Assembly (NCBI GenBank): GCA_038103905.1
Contig: JAYNZW010000011.1
Coordinates: 1 to 47,779, forward strand
Length of the DNA: 47,779 bases
Reading direction: 5' to 3'
Origin: CABYIR01 sp038103905
Lineage (GTDB): Bacteria; Pseudomonadota; Alphaproteobacteria; Pelagibacterales; AG-422-B15
How positions within the stretch are numbered: the stretch's first letter is position 1; each line of letters begins with the position of its first letter. Of the stretch, positions 33,755-42,970 are shown piece after piece. The notes beneath the pieces are model-generated. The model saw nothing but the letters and a program-made list of their open reading frames with translations. It searched no databases and was not told where the DNA came from. Made by a program: the position numbers and the translations under genes.

Positions 33755-34643
33755 TTAAAATCCAATTTATCAATTCATCAAAGCTAATACCATGAAATTT
33801 TGCAATTTCTGGAACTAAGGAAGTTGGTGTCATACCTGGCTGGGTATTTATCTCTAATATATAAAATTTTTTTTCATCTTGGTTATATATAAATTCAGTC
33901 CTTGAAATTCCTCTACATCCTATTGCATTATGAACTTTGAGAGCTAAATTTTCGACCTTAGATATTTCATCATCTGTCAGTCTTGGAGGAATAATATGTT
34001 GTGTTTCACCACCATCAAAATACTTTGATTCATAGTCATAAAATTCATTTTTTGGATCTATTTCAATTGATCCTGTTTTATTTTCTCCTATCACAGCAAC
34101 ATTTATTTCCGGACCATCAATAAATTCTTGGATAAGAACTTCTTTTCTATTTTTATTATCTAAAATATAAGAATCAATATCTTCAATTTTTCTTATGATC
34201 GATACACCAACACTTGAACCCTCACTTCTGGGCTTAATTATAAAAGGATATTTAGATGGTGCGTTAACTTTTAAATCATCAATACTTGATAATATTGTTT
34301 TAGGATAAGGTATATTGTTTTGAGTGAAAATTTTTTCTGATTCGCATTTATCCATTGCAATTTGTGAAGCATTTACACCAGAATGCGTGTAAGGAGTGTT
34401 ACTTAGTTCAAGAATTTTTTGGACTTCTCCATCTTCACCCCAGGTTCCATGAAGTGCATTAAATATAATATCAGGTTTGTTTTTTTTTATTTTCTGCAGA
34501 AGGCCAGGATCTGCATCAATATTTATTATTTCAAATCCCAATCGATCAAGCGATTTTTCTACTTCCTGTCCAGAAATTAGACTAATTTCTCTCTCAGCTG
34601 ATATTCCACCTGATATTAGCATTATTTTTAATTTATTATTCAT
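33732..34643 (-). CDS. ddl: D-alanine--D-alanine ligase
   Basis: 303 residues of the ATP-grasp fold. ISGGISAEREISLISG (residues about 8-23), HGTWGEDGEVQ, PRSEGSSVGVS and EINTQPGMTPTSLVPE (C-terminal Mg/ATP site) are all present. It makes the D-Ala-D-Ala dipeptide used by MurF. The ATG at 34643 overlaps the murB stop as ATGA and gives the usual family length; an in-frame GTG nine codons earlier would lengthen the overlap to 31 nt and is less likely. Confidence 0.95.
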   Translation of the reverse strand: MNNKLKIMLISGGISAEREISLISGQEVEKSLDRLGFEIINIDADPGLLQKIKKNKPDIIFNALHGTWGEDGEVQKILELSNTPYTHSGVNASQIAMDKCESEKIFTQNNIPYPKTILSSIDDLKVNAPSKYPFIIKPRSEGSSVGVSIIRKIEDIDSYILDNKNRKEVLIQEFIDGPEINVAVIGENKTGSIEIDPKNEFYDYESKYFDGGETQHIIPPRLTDDEISKVENLALKVHNAIGCRGISRTEFIYNQDEKKFYILEINTQPGMTPTSLVPEIAKFHGISFDELINWILNDASTNR

Positions 34644-35569
34644 CTTTGCCCCAAGATTCGAATTTCCCACTCTAATTCAATACCAGTTTTTTCTAAAACT
34701 TTATTTCTAACAATCTCTCCAAAGTCTTCTATTATGTTTGAAGATTTAGTTTGAGTATTGATTAAAAAATTTGCATGTTTCTCTGACATTGATACACCAT
34801 CGGGGTGTTTTATTTCACTCAGATATGGTTTTATAAGTTGCCAAGATTTTTTATTTGAAACTTGCTTTAGAGGATTTTTAAAGGTGCTTCCTCCTGTTCT
34901 CACTTTTTGAGGTTGGCTATCAATTCTGCGAGAGTTAATCTCTTCCATCTTATCTTTGATAAGATTTTGATCACCATAATTTTTTTTAAATTCGACTTCA
35001 GTAATAATTTGATTATGCAAAAAGTTATTCTTTCTGTATGAGAAAGTCGCATCAGTATTGATGGTTGATATCTCATTTCCTTTAAAATCAATACATTTAT
35101 AAGAATGAACTACATCCGATACTTCGCTGCCATAACACCCAGCATTCATTGCAATGGCCCCACCAATAGTTCCCGGTATTCCATAGAAAAATTCAAATCC
35201 AATAATTGAGTTTTTATAACAATATCTTGAAAAGACTTTATCTGGTACAGAAGCTCCTGCAGTAATTGTTTCAATATTGTCTTCTATATAATTAAATTTT
35301 TTACCTAACTTGACAGTAAGACCATTAAGACCTCCATCTCTTATTAATACGTTAGATCCAAGTCCGATGATATTAATGTTTGTATTATCATCTATTTTTT
35401 TTAAAACTTTCTTTAAATCTTCAGATGACTGTGGAACAAATAACACTTCTGCTATTCCACCTACTCCAAACCAAGTTTGAGAAGAAATATTTCTATCAAA
35501 AAATAAATTATTTATTATTGAAGACTCACTAAACTCACTTTCTAATTTTTTTTGTAATTCAGTTTTCAT
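34640..35569 (-). CDS. murB: UDP-N-acetylenolpyruvoylglucosamine reductase MurB
   Basis: 309 residues, type II-like MurB with the FAD domain motifs GLGSNVLIRDGGLNG (about 71-85) and GIPGTIGGAIAMNAGCYG, the substrate Tyr/Ser region FSYRKNNF, the catalytic-Ser segment GGSTFKNP and KHANFLIN. It reduces UDP-GlcNAc-enolpyruvate to UDP-MurNAc with NADPH. It overlaps murC by 11 nt and ddl by 4 nt. Confidence 0.96.
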   Translation of the reverse strand: MKTELQKKLESEFSESSIINNLFFDRNISSQTWFGVGGIAEVLFVPQSSEDLKKVLKKIDDNTNINIIGLGSNVLIRDGGLNGLTVKLGKKFNYIEDNIETITAGASVPDKVFSRYCYKNSIIGFEFFYGIPGTIGGAIAMNAGCYGSEVSDVVHSYKCIDFKGNEISTINTDATFSYRKNNFLHNQIITEVEFKKNYGDQNLIKDKMEEINSRRIDSQPQKVRTGGSTFKNPLKQVSNKKSWQLIKPYLSEIKHPDGVSMSEKHANFLINTQTKSSNIIEDFGEIVRNKVLEKTGIELEWEIRILGQR

Positions 35570-36950
35570 TAAGATCTTTTAAAATTTGATATGGCCATTC
35601 AGTAATATTTCCTGCACCTAAAAAAATATAAACATCATTACTTTTACTTTTTTTGATTTCATTCTTAACAATGTCTAAATTTTGTAAATGTACACAGTTA
35701 GTATTTGAGTTTTTTCCAATTAATTTTATCACTCTACTCAGGTCAAAGTCATTTGGTTTCTTCTCATTGGCAGAGTAAACATTTGATACAAATACTTTGT
35801 CAGAATTGATAAAAGATTTAGAAAATTCTTTTATCAATGGAATGAGTCTAGAGTATCTATGAGGCTGAAATATAACTGTTATTTGAGATTTTGAATAAGC
35901 ATTCTTTAACCCACTTAAAAGATTTTCTATTTCAGTTGGATGGTGGGCATAGTCATCGATTAATTTTACTGCATTATAAGAACCCACTAATGTTAGTCGT
36001 CTGTTAACTCCCTTAAAATTTTTAAGAGATTTTTTTGCTTTTAATAATGATAAATCTAACTCAACAAATATGCTTATTGCAGCTAAAGCATTAAGTACAT
36101 TATATTTTCCAGTCATTGGTATGCAAAAATTTTTTATTATGTTTTTTTTATTTTTTTTATTTATTTGAACATCAAAATATGTTTTTTCTTTTTTATATCT
36201 AATATTAAAAGCTCTTATATTACTTTTTTTATCAGTCCCGTAAGTTACAACATTAGTATTTTTTATTGTCTCAACTAGAGATTTCAAAGGCGGGTTATCT
36301 AAGCATACAACTGCAAATCCATAAAATGGGATATTTGAAATAAATTTTTTAAAACTTTTTTTTAGTTCACTATAACTACCATAATAATCTAAATGTTCTT
36401 TATCTATGTTTGTAACTACTGATATATTTGGATCAAGTTTTAAAAATGTTCCATCAGACTCGTCTGCTTCGACAATAATCCATTCTCCATTTCCCAAACG
36501 AGTATTTGTTCCAAATTCATTAATTATTCCACCATTTATAACTGTTGGAGATAGATTATAGTCAGTCATTAACGAAGAAATCATAGTTGTAGTTGTCGTT
36601 TTTCCATGAGAGCCTGAAATAGCAATTGTTTTTTTCAATTTAATAAGTTGTGATAGGATTGAAGATCTTGATAAAACCGGTATTTTAAGCTTCATAGCTT
36701 CTTTAATTTCTGGATTTTTAGCGTCTATTGCTGAAGAGTGAATAATTATATCAGCCTGATCAATATTTTTTTTGTGATGACTTACGTAAATTTTAATCTT
36801 TTTTTTACTTAATCTTTCTACATTTTTATTTTTAGAAATGTCACTTCCTTGAACTTTATAACCCATGCCATGGAGGATCTCAGCAATGCCACTCATTCCA
36901 ATTCCACCTATACCAACAATATGAATCCTATTTTTTTTATTTATATTCAT
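35559..36950 (-). CDS. murC: UDP-N-acetylmuramate--L-alanine ligase MurC
   Basis: 463 residues. Mur ligase family with the N-terminal GIGGIGMSGIAEIL loop (13-26), ATP P-loop SGSHGKTTTT (about 112-121), the central EADESDGTFL motif and the C-terminal DDYAHHPTEI and FQPHRYSR blocks. It adds L-alanine to UDP-MurNAc in the cytoplasm. It overlaps murG by 14 nt and murB by 11 nt. Confidence 0.97.
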   Translation of the reverse strand: MNINKKNRIHIVGIGGIGMSGIAEILHGMGYKVQGSDISKNKNVERLSKKKIKIYVSHHKKNIDQADIIIHSSAIDAKNPEIKEAMKLKIPVLSRSSILSQLIKLKKTIAISGSHGKTTTTTMISSLMTDYNLSPTVINGGIINEFGTNTRLGNGEWIIVEADESDGTFLKLDPNISVVTNIDKEHLDYYGSYSELKKSFKKFISNIPFYGFAVVCLDNPPLKSLVETIKNTNVVTYGTDKKSNIRAFNIRYKKEKTYFDVQINKKNKKNIIKNFCIPMTGKYNVLNALAAISIFVELDLSLLKAKKSLKNFKGVNRRLTLVGSYNAVKLIDDYAHHPTEIENLLSGLKNAYSKSQITVIFQPHRYSRLIPLIKEFSKSFINSDKVFVSNVYSANEKKPNDFDLSRVIKLIGKNSNTNCVHLQNLDIVKNEIKKSKSNDVYIFLGAGNITEWPYQILKDLNEN

Positions 36951-37998
36951 AAAGCTTTGATAATATGTTTTCTGAGCAATTTACAATTTTAATTCTTGAT
37001 AATTTTGATCCAATATAACCCGATTTTTTCTGAAAATTTAACAACCTAAATATCTCTAATGATAAATTTACATAATTTAAATCTTTATTTCTGATTATTT
37101 TAGAGCAATTAATTTTTGATAACGATGCCGCATTAAAATATTGATGATTATCTACTGCATATGGAAATGGTATCAATATTGAGGGTTTTTGTGAAAAAAT
37201 TATCTCATTTGTTGTTGAAGAACCAGATCTCGAAATAATTATATCTGACATATTAATAAGTGAAGGCATATTATAAAAATAATCACTTACGTTACATTTT
37301 AAGTGATTTGAATTATAAAAATTTTTTATCTTTTTTAAATCTTCTAATCTACCTTGGTGAGTAACAAATATTTTTTTATTAATCTTTGATTGAAGGTTTA
37401 CGATTGCCTTAGGCACAGTATCAGATAAAGATTTAGAGCCTTGGCTGCCTCCGATTACACATATTCTAATTTCATTAATATTCTTATGAATATTTTTCTT
37501 TTCATGTCTAAAATTTCTTATTGGCATTCCAACATTACTCACTTTTGTCTCGTATTTCTTATCAATTTTTTTTGTATCTTTAAAAGTAGTAAAAATAATA
37601 TTAGCTTTATTTAATAAACTTCTATTTGCCTTACCCATGACTGCATTTGCCTCATGAATTGCAATCTTATAATTTAACAGTTCAGCAGCATTAAGTGGTG
37701 CTAATGTCATATAGCCCCCAAAACCCAAAATGAAGTCAGCTTTCGATTTTAATAGAAAAAAAAATGACTGAAAAAAAAATAAAGGAAGATTTAAAATCTG
37801 AGAGATTCTATTATTTGATTTAAATATATTCTTTAGTATTTTTTTATCTTTTTCAGGAATAGTTTTGAAAAAAAAACTGCCCCTATAGTCTGTTATTATC
37901 TTACATTTAATTTTTTTTTTTTTAAAAAATTGATACATAGTAAGCATGGGCAAGCAGTGGCCACCTGTGCCTCCACCAACTAAGTAAATTTTTTTCAT
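36937..37998 (-). CDS. murG: UDP-GlcNAc:lipid I N-acetylglucosaminyltransferase MurG
   Basis: 353 residues of a GT-B glycosyltransferase. Gly-rich loop GGGTGGHCLPMLT (8-20), second loop GGYMTLAPL, a third Gly loop VIGGSQGSKS and the UDP-GlcNAc site ISRSGSSTTNEI with PYAVDNHQYFNA. It converts lipid I to lipid II at the inner membrane. Lys, Asn and Ile are strikingly abundant, consistent with strong AT pressure. It starts 15 nt after ftsW. Confidence 0.95.
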   Translation of the reverse strand: MKKIYLVGGGTGGHCLPMLTMYQFFKKKKIKCKIITDYRGSFFFKTIPEKDKKILKNIFKSNNRISQILNLPLFFFQSFFFLLKSKADFILGFGGYMTLAPLNAAELLNYKIAIHEANAVMGKANRSLLNKANIIFTTFKDTKKIDKKYETKVSNVGMPIRNFRHEKKNIHKNINEIRICVIGGSQGSKSLSDTVPKAIVNLQSKINKKIFVTHQGRLEDLKKIKNFYNSNHLKCNVSDYFYNMPSLINMSDIIISRSGSSTTNEIIFSQKPSILIPFPYAVDNHQYFNAASLSKINCSKIIRNKDLNYVNLSLEIFRLLNFQKKSGYIGSKLSRIKIVNCSENILSKLYEYK

Positions 37999-38013
37999 AA
38001 AATACTATTTACT

Positions 38014-39123
38014 CTAAATGTGTCTTTTTTTTGAAAGTAACATAATTAGTCCAAAAGTAATAGATACACCAATTATTGATGATCCACCATAACTAATAAA
38101 AGGCAATGTCATTCCAGTTGATGGTGTAAGACTTATATTGACAGAAATATGTATTAACGCCTGTAATGAAAAATAAATAATCAGTGTAAATAGACTTATT
38201 TGAAGAAAATGATTCTTTTCATCATATAATCTACTAAACACTCGATATGCTATGAAAAGAAAAATAAATAGGATGAATATACAGCCCACTACACCAAACT
38301 CTTCAGCAATCACGGCATAGATATAGTCTGTATAAGCCTCGGGTAAATTTGTCTTAAGAGTTCCATTTCCAGGGCCAACTCCAAATATACCTCCACTATT
38401 AATGGCTTCCTTTGCAAGATCTGGTTGATAATTATTTATACCATCAGGCCATAAAAAACTATCAATCCTATTCTTTACATTAAAATTAAAAAAATAAATA
38501 AATATTGAAAAAAAGACACCTGAGAATATGACTGCACAAATAATCCAAAAGCTAAATCCACTGATAAATATAGAGGCAATAAAGATAGATGTTATTAAAA
38601 ACAGTTGACTTATATCTGGCTGAATTACCAACACTGCTCCTATAGCAACAAATGAAATTATACTTAGTCCATATTTATACTGATTTGATTGGCCAGTATT
38701 AGTTTCTAAAAAGAGTGCAAGGACTAAACAAAAAAAAGGTTTAATAAATTCAATAGGCATAATTGTAAAATAATTTAAGCTTATCCATCTTTTTGAACCG
38801 TTCCATTCCTCACCGATCAACAAAGTTAATAATAATAGAAGAAATGTAATAATGAAAATTGGTATAATAGTTTTTTTTAAAAAACTGATACTAATCATTG
38901 ATACACTTAAACACAGAAAGAATCCTATAATAAGATATACATGTTGAGATGAGAAAATTGATAAAAAATTAATTTTATTATTAGAAATTAATTTTGGGCT
39001 AATTGTTAAACTTATCAAAAATCCTGCAATTATTAAGATCAAGAGGCTCCCCAATAACCATTTATCAATTTGTTTCCACCACTCACTAAGAATACTTTTA
39101 TCTTGTGAAGCTTCATTTTTCAT
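38014..39123 (-). CDS. ftsW: Septal SEDS peptidoglycan glycosyltransferase FtsW
   Basis: 369 residues, about ten membrane helices. SEDS landmarks: GSKRWISLNYFTIMPIEFIKP, QPDISQLFL, the extracytoplasmic segment NSGGIFGVGPGNGTLKTNLP with the catalytic region, AYTDYIYAVIAEEFG and STGMTLPFISYGGSS. It polymerises septal glycan as partner of FtsI, and is paralogous to RodA at 3854-4993. It overlaps murD by 4 nt (ATGA). Confidence 0.96.
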   Translation of the reverse strand: MKNEASQDKSILSEWWKQIDKWLLGSLLILIIAGFLISLTISPKLISNNKINFLSIFSSQHVYLIIGFFLCLSVSMISISFLKKTIIPIFIITFLLLLLTLLIGEEWNGSKRWISLNYFTIMPIEFIKPFFCLVLALFLETNTGQSNQYKYGLSIISFVAIGAVLVIQPDISQLFLITSIFIASIFISGFSFWIICAVIFSGVFFSIFIYFFNFNVKNRIDSFLWPDGINNYQPDLAKEAINSGGIFGVGPGNGTLKTNLPEAYTDYIYAVIAEEFGVVGCIFILFIFLFIAYRVFSRLYDEKNHFLQISLFTLIIYFSLQALIHISVNISLTPSTGMTLPFISYGGSSIIGVSITFGLIMLLSKKRHI

Positions 39124-40499
39124 TTTTTAGAATTACCCAAGACTATTTTTTTGAACTTATTTCCTCTTTCTTCAAAATTTTTAAATTGATCAAATGAAGC
39201 AGCGCCAGGACAAAATAGAATTGTTGACTCTTCCCTAGCATTTACATCTTTAAAGCATTCTTTAACAATTTTATTCAAATTAGATGAAACAAAGATCTTA
39301 TTTTTTTTTGAAAAAAAGTTTATGAATTGGTTCTTTTTTACTCCAGTTATGTATACTTTTTTAATCTTATGAGTGTAAGGTGTAAGTGAATTAAGATTTT
39401 TATCTTTTAATATTCCACCACAAATAAGATATATATTTTTATAGTTTTTGATTGCCTTAATCATTGAGTCAATATTTGTTGCTTTTGAGTCATTTATTAC
39501 CTTGAGATTTTTATTATTTAAAATCAGCTCCTGACGATGAGCAAGGCCAATGAAGTTGTGTAACGATTTTTTTAATAACTGCTTTTTAAATCCAAGGGAA
39601 GATAATGCTTTCAAGGCAATTTGAACATTTTCTTCATTGTGCTCTCCGTAAAGAAATGGATTATCATATTTTATTTTTCGTAATTTTTCTTTAATCAGAG
39701 TATTTTTTTTTGATGAATAAAATCTACTTTCTTTCTTTATAAAATCAAAAGAAACTAAATTACTTTTCTTATTCTTGAAGAGATCTAAAGCTTTTGATTT
39801 TACTAACATATGATTACAATTTAATATTGCCGTATCATCACGAACTAAATTATTTAAAATCTTTGATTTTTGATTAAAGTAGTTTTTCATACTTTTATGT
39901 CTGCTTAGATGATCAGAAGAAAGATTTGATATTATGGCTACATTTGGAGAAAAAATTTTTGAAGTTTCTAATTGATAAGAAGACACTTCTATTACATAAA
40001 ATCCATTATTTATAAACTTTGAATTGAAAATAGAATTTCCAATGTTACCAATCAATGATGAAGGTACACTATTGGATTTTAATAAATGATGAATTAAAGA
40101 AACTATTGTTGATTTTCCATTTGTACCAGTAACAGCAATTATTTTAATGTTATTTTTATTAATTTTATTCTCTTTTGAAATTACATCTTGAAATAGATCA
40201 AGTTCGCTAATGACTTTTTTTTTATATTTTCTTGAAAGATATATAAGTTTGTGTTGAGAATTTCCAGAAATGCTGATTCCAGGACTTGGAACAATATAGT
40301 CTATTGCTTCCCATTGTTTTTTTGTATTTGAAAATTTTTTAAAACTTGATTTAGTGAATTTTTTCCTGATTTGAGGATCATCATCCCAAAATGAAACATT
40401 TGCATGACTTTTGTACAAAGCCTTTGATAATGCAGTTCCGGTTTTACCCATTCCTAAAATAAGAAAAGTCTTATTTGAAAAATAATTTGATATTATCAT
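39120..40499 (-). CDS. murD: UDP-N-acetylmuramoylalanine--D-glutamate ligase MurD
   Basis: 459 residues. N-terminal Rossmann-like GMGKTGTALSKAL, P-loop VTGTNGKSTIVSL (about 124-136), EVSSYQLE and the C-terminal INDSKATNIDSM and CGG. It adds D-Glu to UDP-MurNAc-L-Ala. The N-terminal half is unusually Lys/Ser-rich. It begins 6 nt after mraY and overlaps ftsW by 4 nt. Confidence 0.95.
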   Translation of the reverse strand: MIISNYFSNKTFLILGMGKTGTALSKALYKSHANVSFWDDDPQIRKKFTKSSFKKFSNTKKQWEAIDYIVPSPGISISGNSQHKLIYLSRKYKKKVISELDLFQDVISKENKINKNNIKIIAVTGTNGKSTIVSLIHHLLKSNSVPSSLIGNIGNSIFNSKFINNGFYVIEVSSYQLETSKIFSPNVAIISNLSSDHLSRHKSMKNYFNQKSKILNNLVRDDTAILNCNHMLVKSKALDLFKNKKSNLVSFDFIKKESRFYSSKKNTLIKEKLRKIKYDNPFLYGEHNEENVQIALKALSSLGFKKQLLKKSLHNFIGLAHRQELILNNKNLKVINDSKATNIDSMIKAIKNYKNIYLICGGILKDKNLNSLTPYTHKIKKVYITGVKKNQFINFFSKKNKIFVSSNLNKIVKECFKDVNAREESTILFCPGAASFDQFKNFEERGNKFKKIVLGNSKK

Positions 40500-40505
40500 T
40501 ATCTT

Positions 40506-41594
40506 TTATCTTATTTTGAGTGTTGCTAAACCAATAAGCGCTAAAATAAGAGCTATGATCCAAAATCTAATTACTATTTGAGACTCAGGCCACCCTTTAT
40601 GTTCAAAATGATGATGAAGAGGAGCCATTTTAAAAATTCTCTTACCAGTTAACTTAAAAGAACCCACCTGCAAAATTACTGATAGGGCCTCAGCAACAAA
40701 AATACCTCCAACGATAGCTAGAACAAGCTCTTGCTTTATTATTACGCTAATTGCACCTAGCGTTCCACCCAATGCTAATGATCCTGTATCACCCATAAAA
40801 ACCATGGCAGGAGGAGCATTGTACCAAAGAAACCCTAGTGATGCACCTATCATGGCACCACAAAGTATTGCTAATTCACCTGCGCCTGAAACATAATTAA
40901 TGTGAAGGTAGTCAGAAAATATAACATTTCCTGCGAGATAACAAATTATTGCAAAAGTTGCTGCTACTATCATAACAGGGACTATAGCCAAACCATCAAG
41001 TCCATCGGTTAAGTTAACAGCATTAGCAGAACCAACAATTACAACTATCGTGAATGGAATTGAAAAATATCCCAAATTTATAAAAACATCTTTGAGCAAA
41101 GGCAAGGTCAAAAGATTAAGGTCTTCTATATTGAGCAGCATAGTAGTCCAATAAATAAATATACCTACTGATAAAGTTTGGAGTATTAATCTTACTCTTC
41201 CTGAAATTCCATTGCTTGAATTCTTAGTTACTTTACTAAAATCATCAATAAATCCAATAAATCCAAATGATAACATTATGAAGATAATAGGAAACATCAC
41301 GCCTGTATCAAAATCACTCCACAATAGAACAGAGAATGTAATTGATAATAATATTATAATTCCACCCATAGTAGGGGTTCCTTTTTTTGCAATTAAATGT
41401 GATTGTGGTCCATCTTCTCTTATGGGCTGACCCTCATCTTGAAATGAAGATATAAAATTAATTAATTTTGGTCCAAATAAGAGAATTAAAAGAAATGACG
41501 AGAATAATGCAAGGCCAGCTCTAACTGTTAAATAGTTTAGTAAGTTCAAAAGAGAAATATTAGCGTCTATTATATTTATTAATTCTAGTATCAT
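40506..41594 (-). CDS. mraY: Phospho-MurNAc-pentapeptide translocase MraY
   Basis: 362 residues, ten membrane helices. Active-site motifs are intact: FIDDFSK (first Asp pair), NAVNLTDGLDGLA (third Asp) and APLHHHFEHKGWPE near the C-terminus. The start of the core, GTPTMGGIIIL, is canonical. It transfers phospho-MurNAc-pentapeptide to undecaprenyl phosphate to give lipid I. It shows less Lys/Asn enrichment than the neighbouring mur ligases, in keeping with strong membrane constraints. It overlaps murF by 4 nt. Confidence 0.97.
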   Translation of the reverse strand: MILELINIIDANISLLNLLNYLTVRAGLALFSSFLLILLFGPKLINFISSFQDEGQPIREDGPQSHLIAKKGTPTMGGIIILLSITFSVLLWSDFDTGVMFPIIFIMLSFGFIGFIDDFSKVTKNSSNGISGRVRLILQTLSVGIFIYWTTMLLNIEDLNLLTLPLLKDVFINLGYFSIPFTIVVIVGSANAVNLTDGLDGLAIVPVMIVAATFAIICYLAGNVIFSDYLHINYVSGAGELAILCGAMIGASLGFLWYNAPPAMVFMGDTGSLALGGTLGAISVIIKQELVLAIVGGIFVAEALSVILQVGSFKLTGKRIFKMAPLHHHFEHKGWPESQIVIRFWIIALILALIGLATLKIR

Positions 41595-42970
41595 TGCTTA
41601 ATATTATTCTTAATATGATTTATAAATCTATTTAATCCAACTGCATTTGATCCTTTAATATAGATAATTGAATTGAAACATATTTCATAGTCAAATTTAT
41701 TAATTAATTCATTTACATCACTAAATACTCTCACTTCTTTATTATTCTTTCTTTCCTTAATTAATTTAAATTCCCGGCCTACAAAGAAGCAGTTTTTTTT
41801 ACTTAATGATTTCACATATCTAAATAAAGATTTATGATAAAAATGGCTTTTTTTACCTAGTTCAAACATTTCTCCAATAATGTAGATCTTGTTTCTGTGA
41901 TTCAAATTATTAAAAGATCTTAAAGTAGCATTATACGACTCTGGACTTGCATTATAAGAATGATCCAAAATCTCTATTTTTTTGTTATTCACTTTTAAAT
42001 CTAATAAATTACCTCTACCACTTGTAAGATTTATTTTTTTATAATTTTTAATATAACTTGGTTTTAATTTTAATGATTCTAAACAACTAATGATTGCTAA
42101 ACTATTTGAAATTAAGTGTTCGTGTGTATAATTCAGATTGTAATTAATTATTTTTTTATTTTTAAGAGAGACTCTTAGCTGTAAGTTGTTTTTTTTCTTT
42201 GTGACTTTTTTTAAATGAACATCAGAATTATTAGTTTTCCCAAAGCTTAGTATTGGCTTTGGATAATTTTTTTTTGACTCCTTTTTCATTAAAGAAAAAT
42301 ATTTATCATCATGATTTAAAATAACTAATTTTAAATTATTTGACGAATTTAAAATTTCAGATTTTGCTAATGCAATTTCGCGAATTGATTTAAAATTACC
42401 ACCATGCACATATGCAATATTTAAAATGCATGCAATGTCTGGCTGAAGTATTTTAGTTAGTCTTGAAAGTTCATTTTTATGATTCATGCCCAATTCAAAT
42501 ATTCCAAAGTCATTCTTTTTGGACATATTCAAAATCTCAAGTGGTAATCCGATATTATTATTAAATGATTTTCTAGAGCAAAAAACTTTGTATTCTTTTG
42601 GAATAATTTTTTTTAAAGCATCCTTTGTTCCTGTTTTTCCTATACTGCCTGTTATTGCAATTATTTTTCCTTCAAGATCTTCTCGATATTTTCTCGCTAA
42701 TTTAATCATTGCTTTATGAACATTAAAAACTTTAATTTGAGGAATTTTGATATTTTTTTGAATTTTACTCACTACAGCTAGCCTTGCCCCATTTTTAAAA
42801 GCCACATCTAAAAATTTGTGCCCATCAGTATTTTTGCCCTTTAAAGCAAAAAAGATATTATTCTTTTTAACTTCCCTTGAGTCTATTGCAGCTCCAGAGA
42901 AACTCATTTTTTTTATGTTTGAACCTAAAATTGAGTTTATATCATCTGAATTTATATAATTACTTTTCAT
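41591..42970 (-). CDS. murF: UDP-MurNAc-tripeptide--D-Ala-D-Ala ligase MurF
   Basis: About 459 residues. DSREVKKNNIFFALKGKNTDGH marks the N-terminal uridine-binding domain, with P-loop ITGSIGKTGTKDAL and ELGMNHKNELSRLT in the central domain and DHSYNASPESYNATL and the GEMFELG block towards the C-terminus. It adds the D-Ala-D-Ala made by Ddl. The ATG at 42970 gives a 4-nt ATGA overlap with murE and is preferred over the in-frame ATG at 42982, which would overlap by 16 nt. Very Lys/Asn-rich. Confidence 0.94.
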   Translation of the reverse strand: MKSNYINSDDINSILGSNIKKMSFSGAAIDSREVKKNNIFFALKGKNTDGHKFLDVAFKNGARLAVVSKIQKNIKIPQIKVFNVHKAMIKLARKYREDLEGKIIAITGSIGKTGTKDALKKIIPKEYKVFCSRKSFNNNIGLPLEILNMSKKNDFGIFELGMNHKNELSRLTKILQPDIACILNIAYVHGGNFKSIREIALAKSEILNSSNNLKLVILNHDDKYFSLMKKESKKNYPKPILSFGKTNNSDVHLKKVTKKKNNLQLRVSLKNKKIINYNLNYTHEHLISNSLAIISCLESLKLKPSYIKNYKKINLTSGRGNLLDLKVNNKKIEILDHSYNASPESYNATLRSFNNLNHRNKIYIIGEMFELGKKSHFYHKSLFRYVKSLSKKNCFFVGREFKLIKERKNNKEVRVFSDVNELINKFDYEICFNSIIYIKGSNAVGLNRFINHIKNNIKQ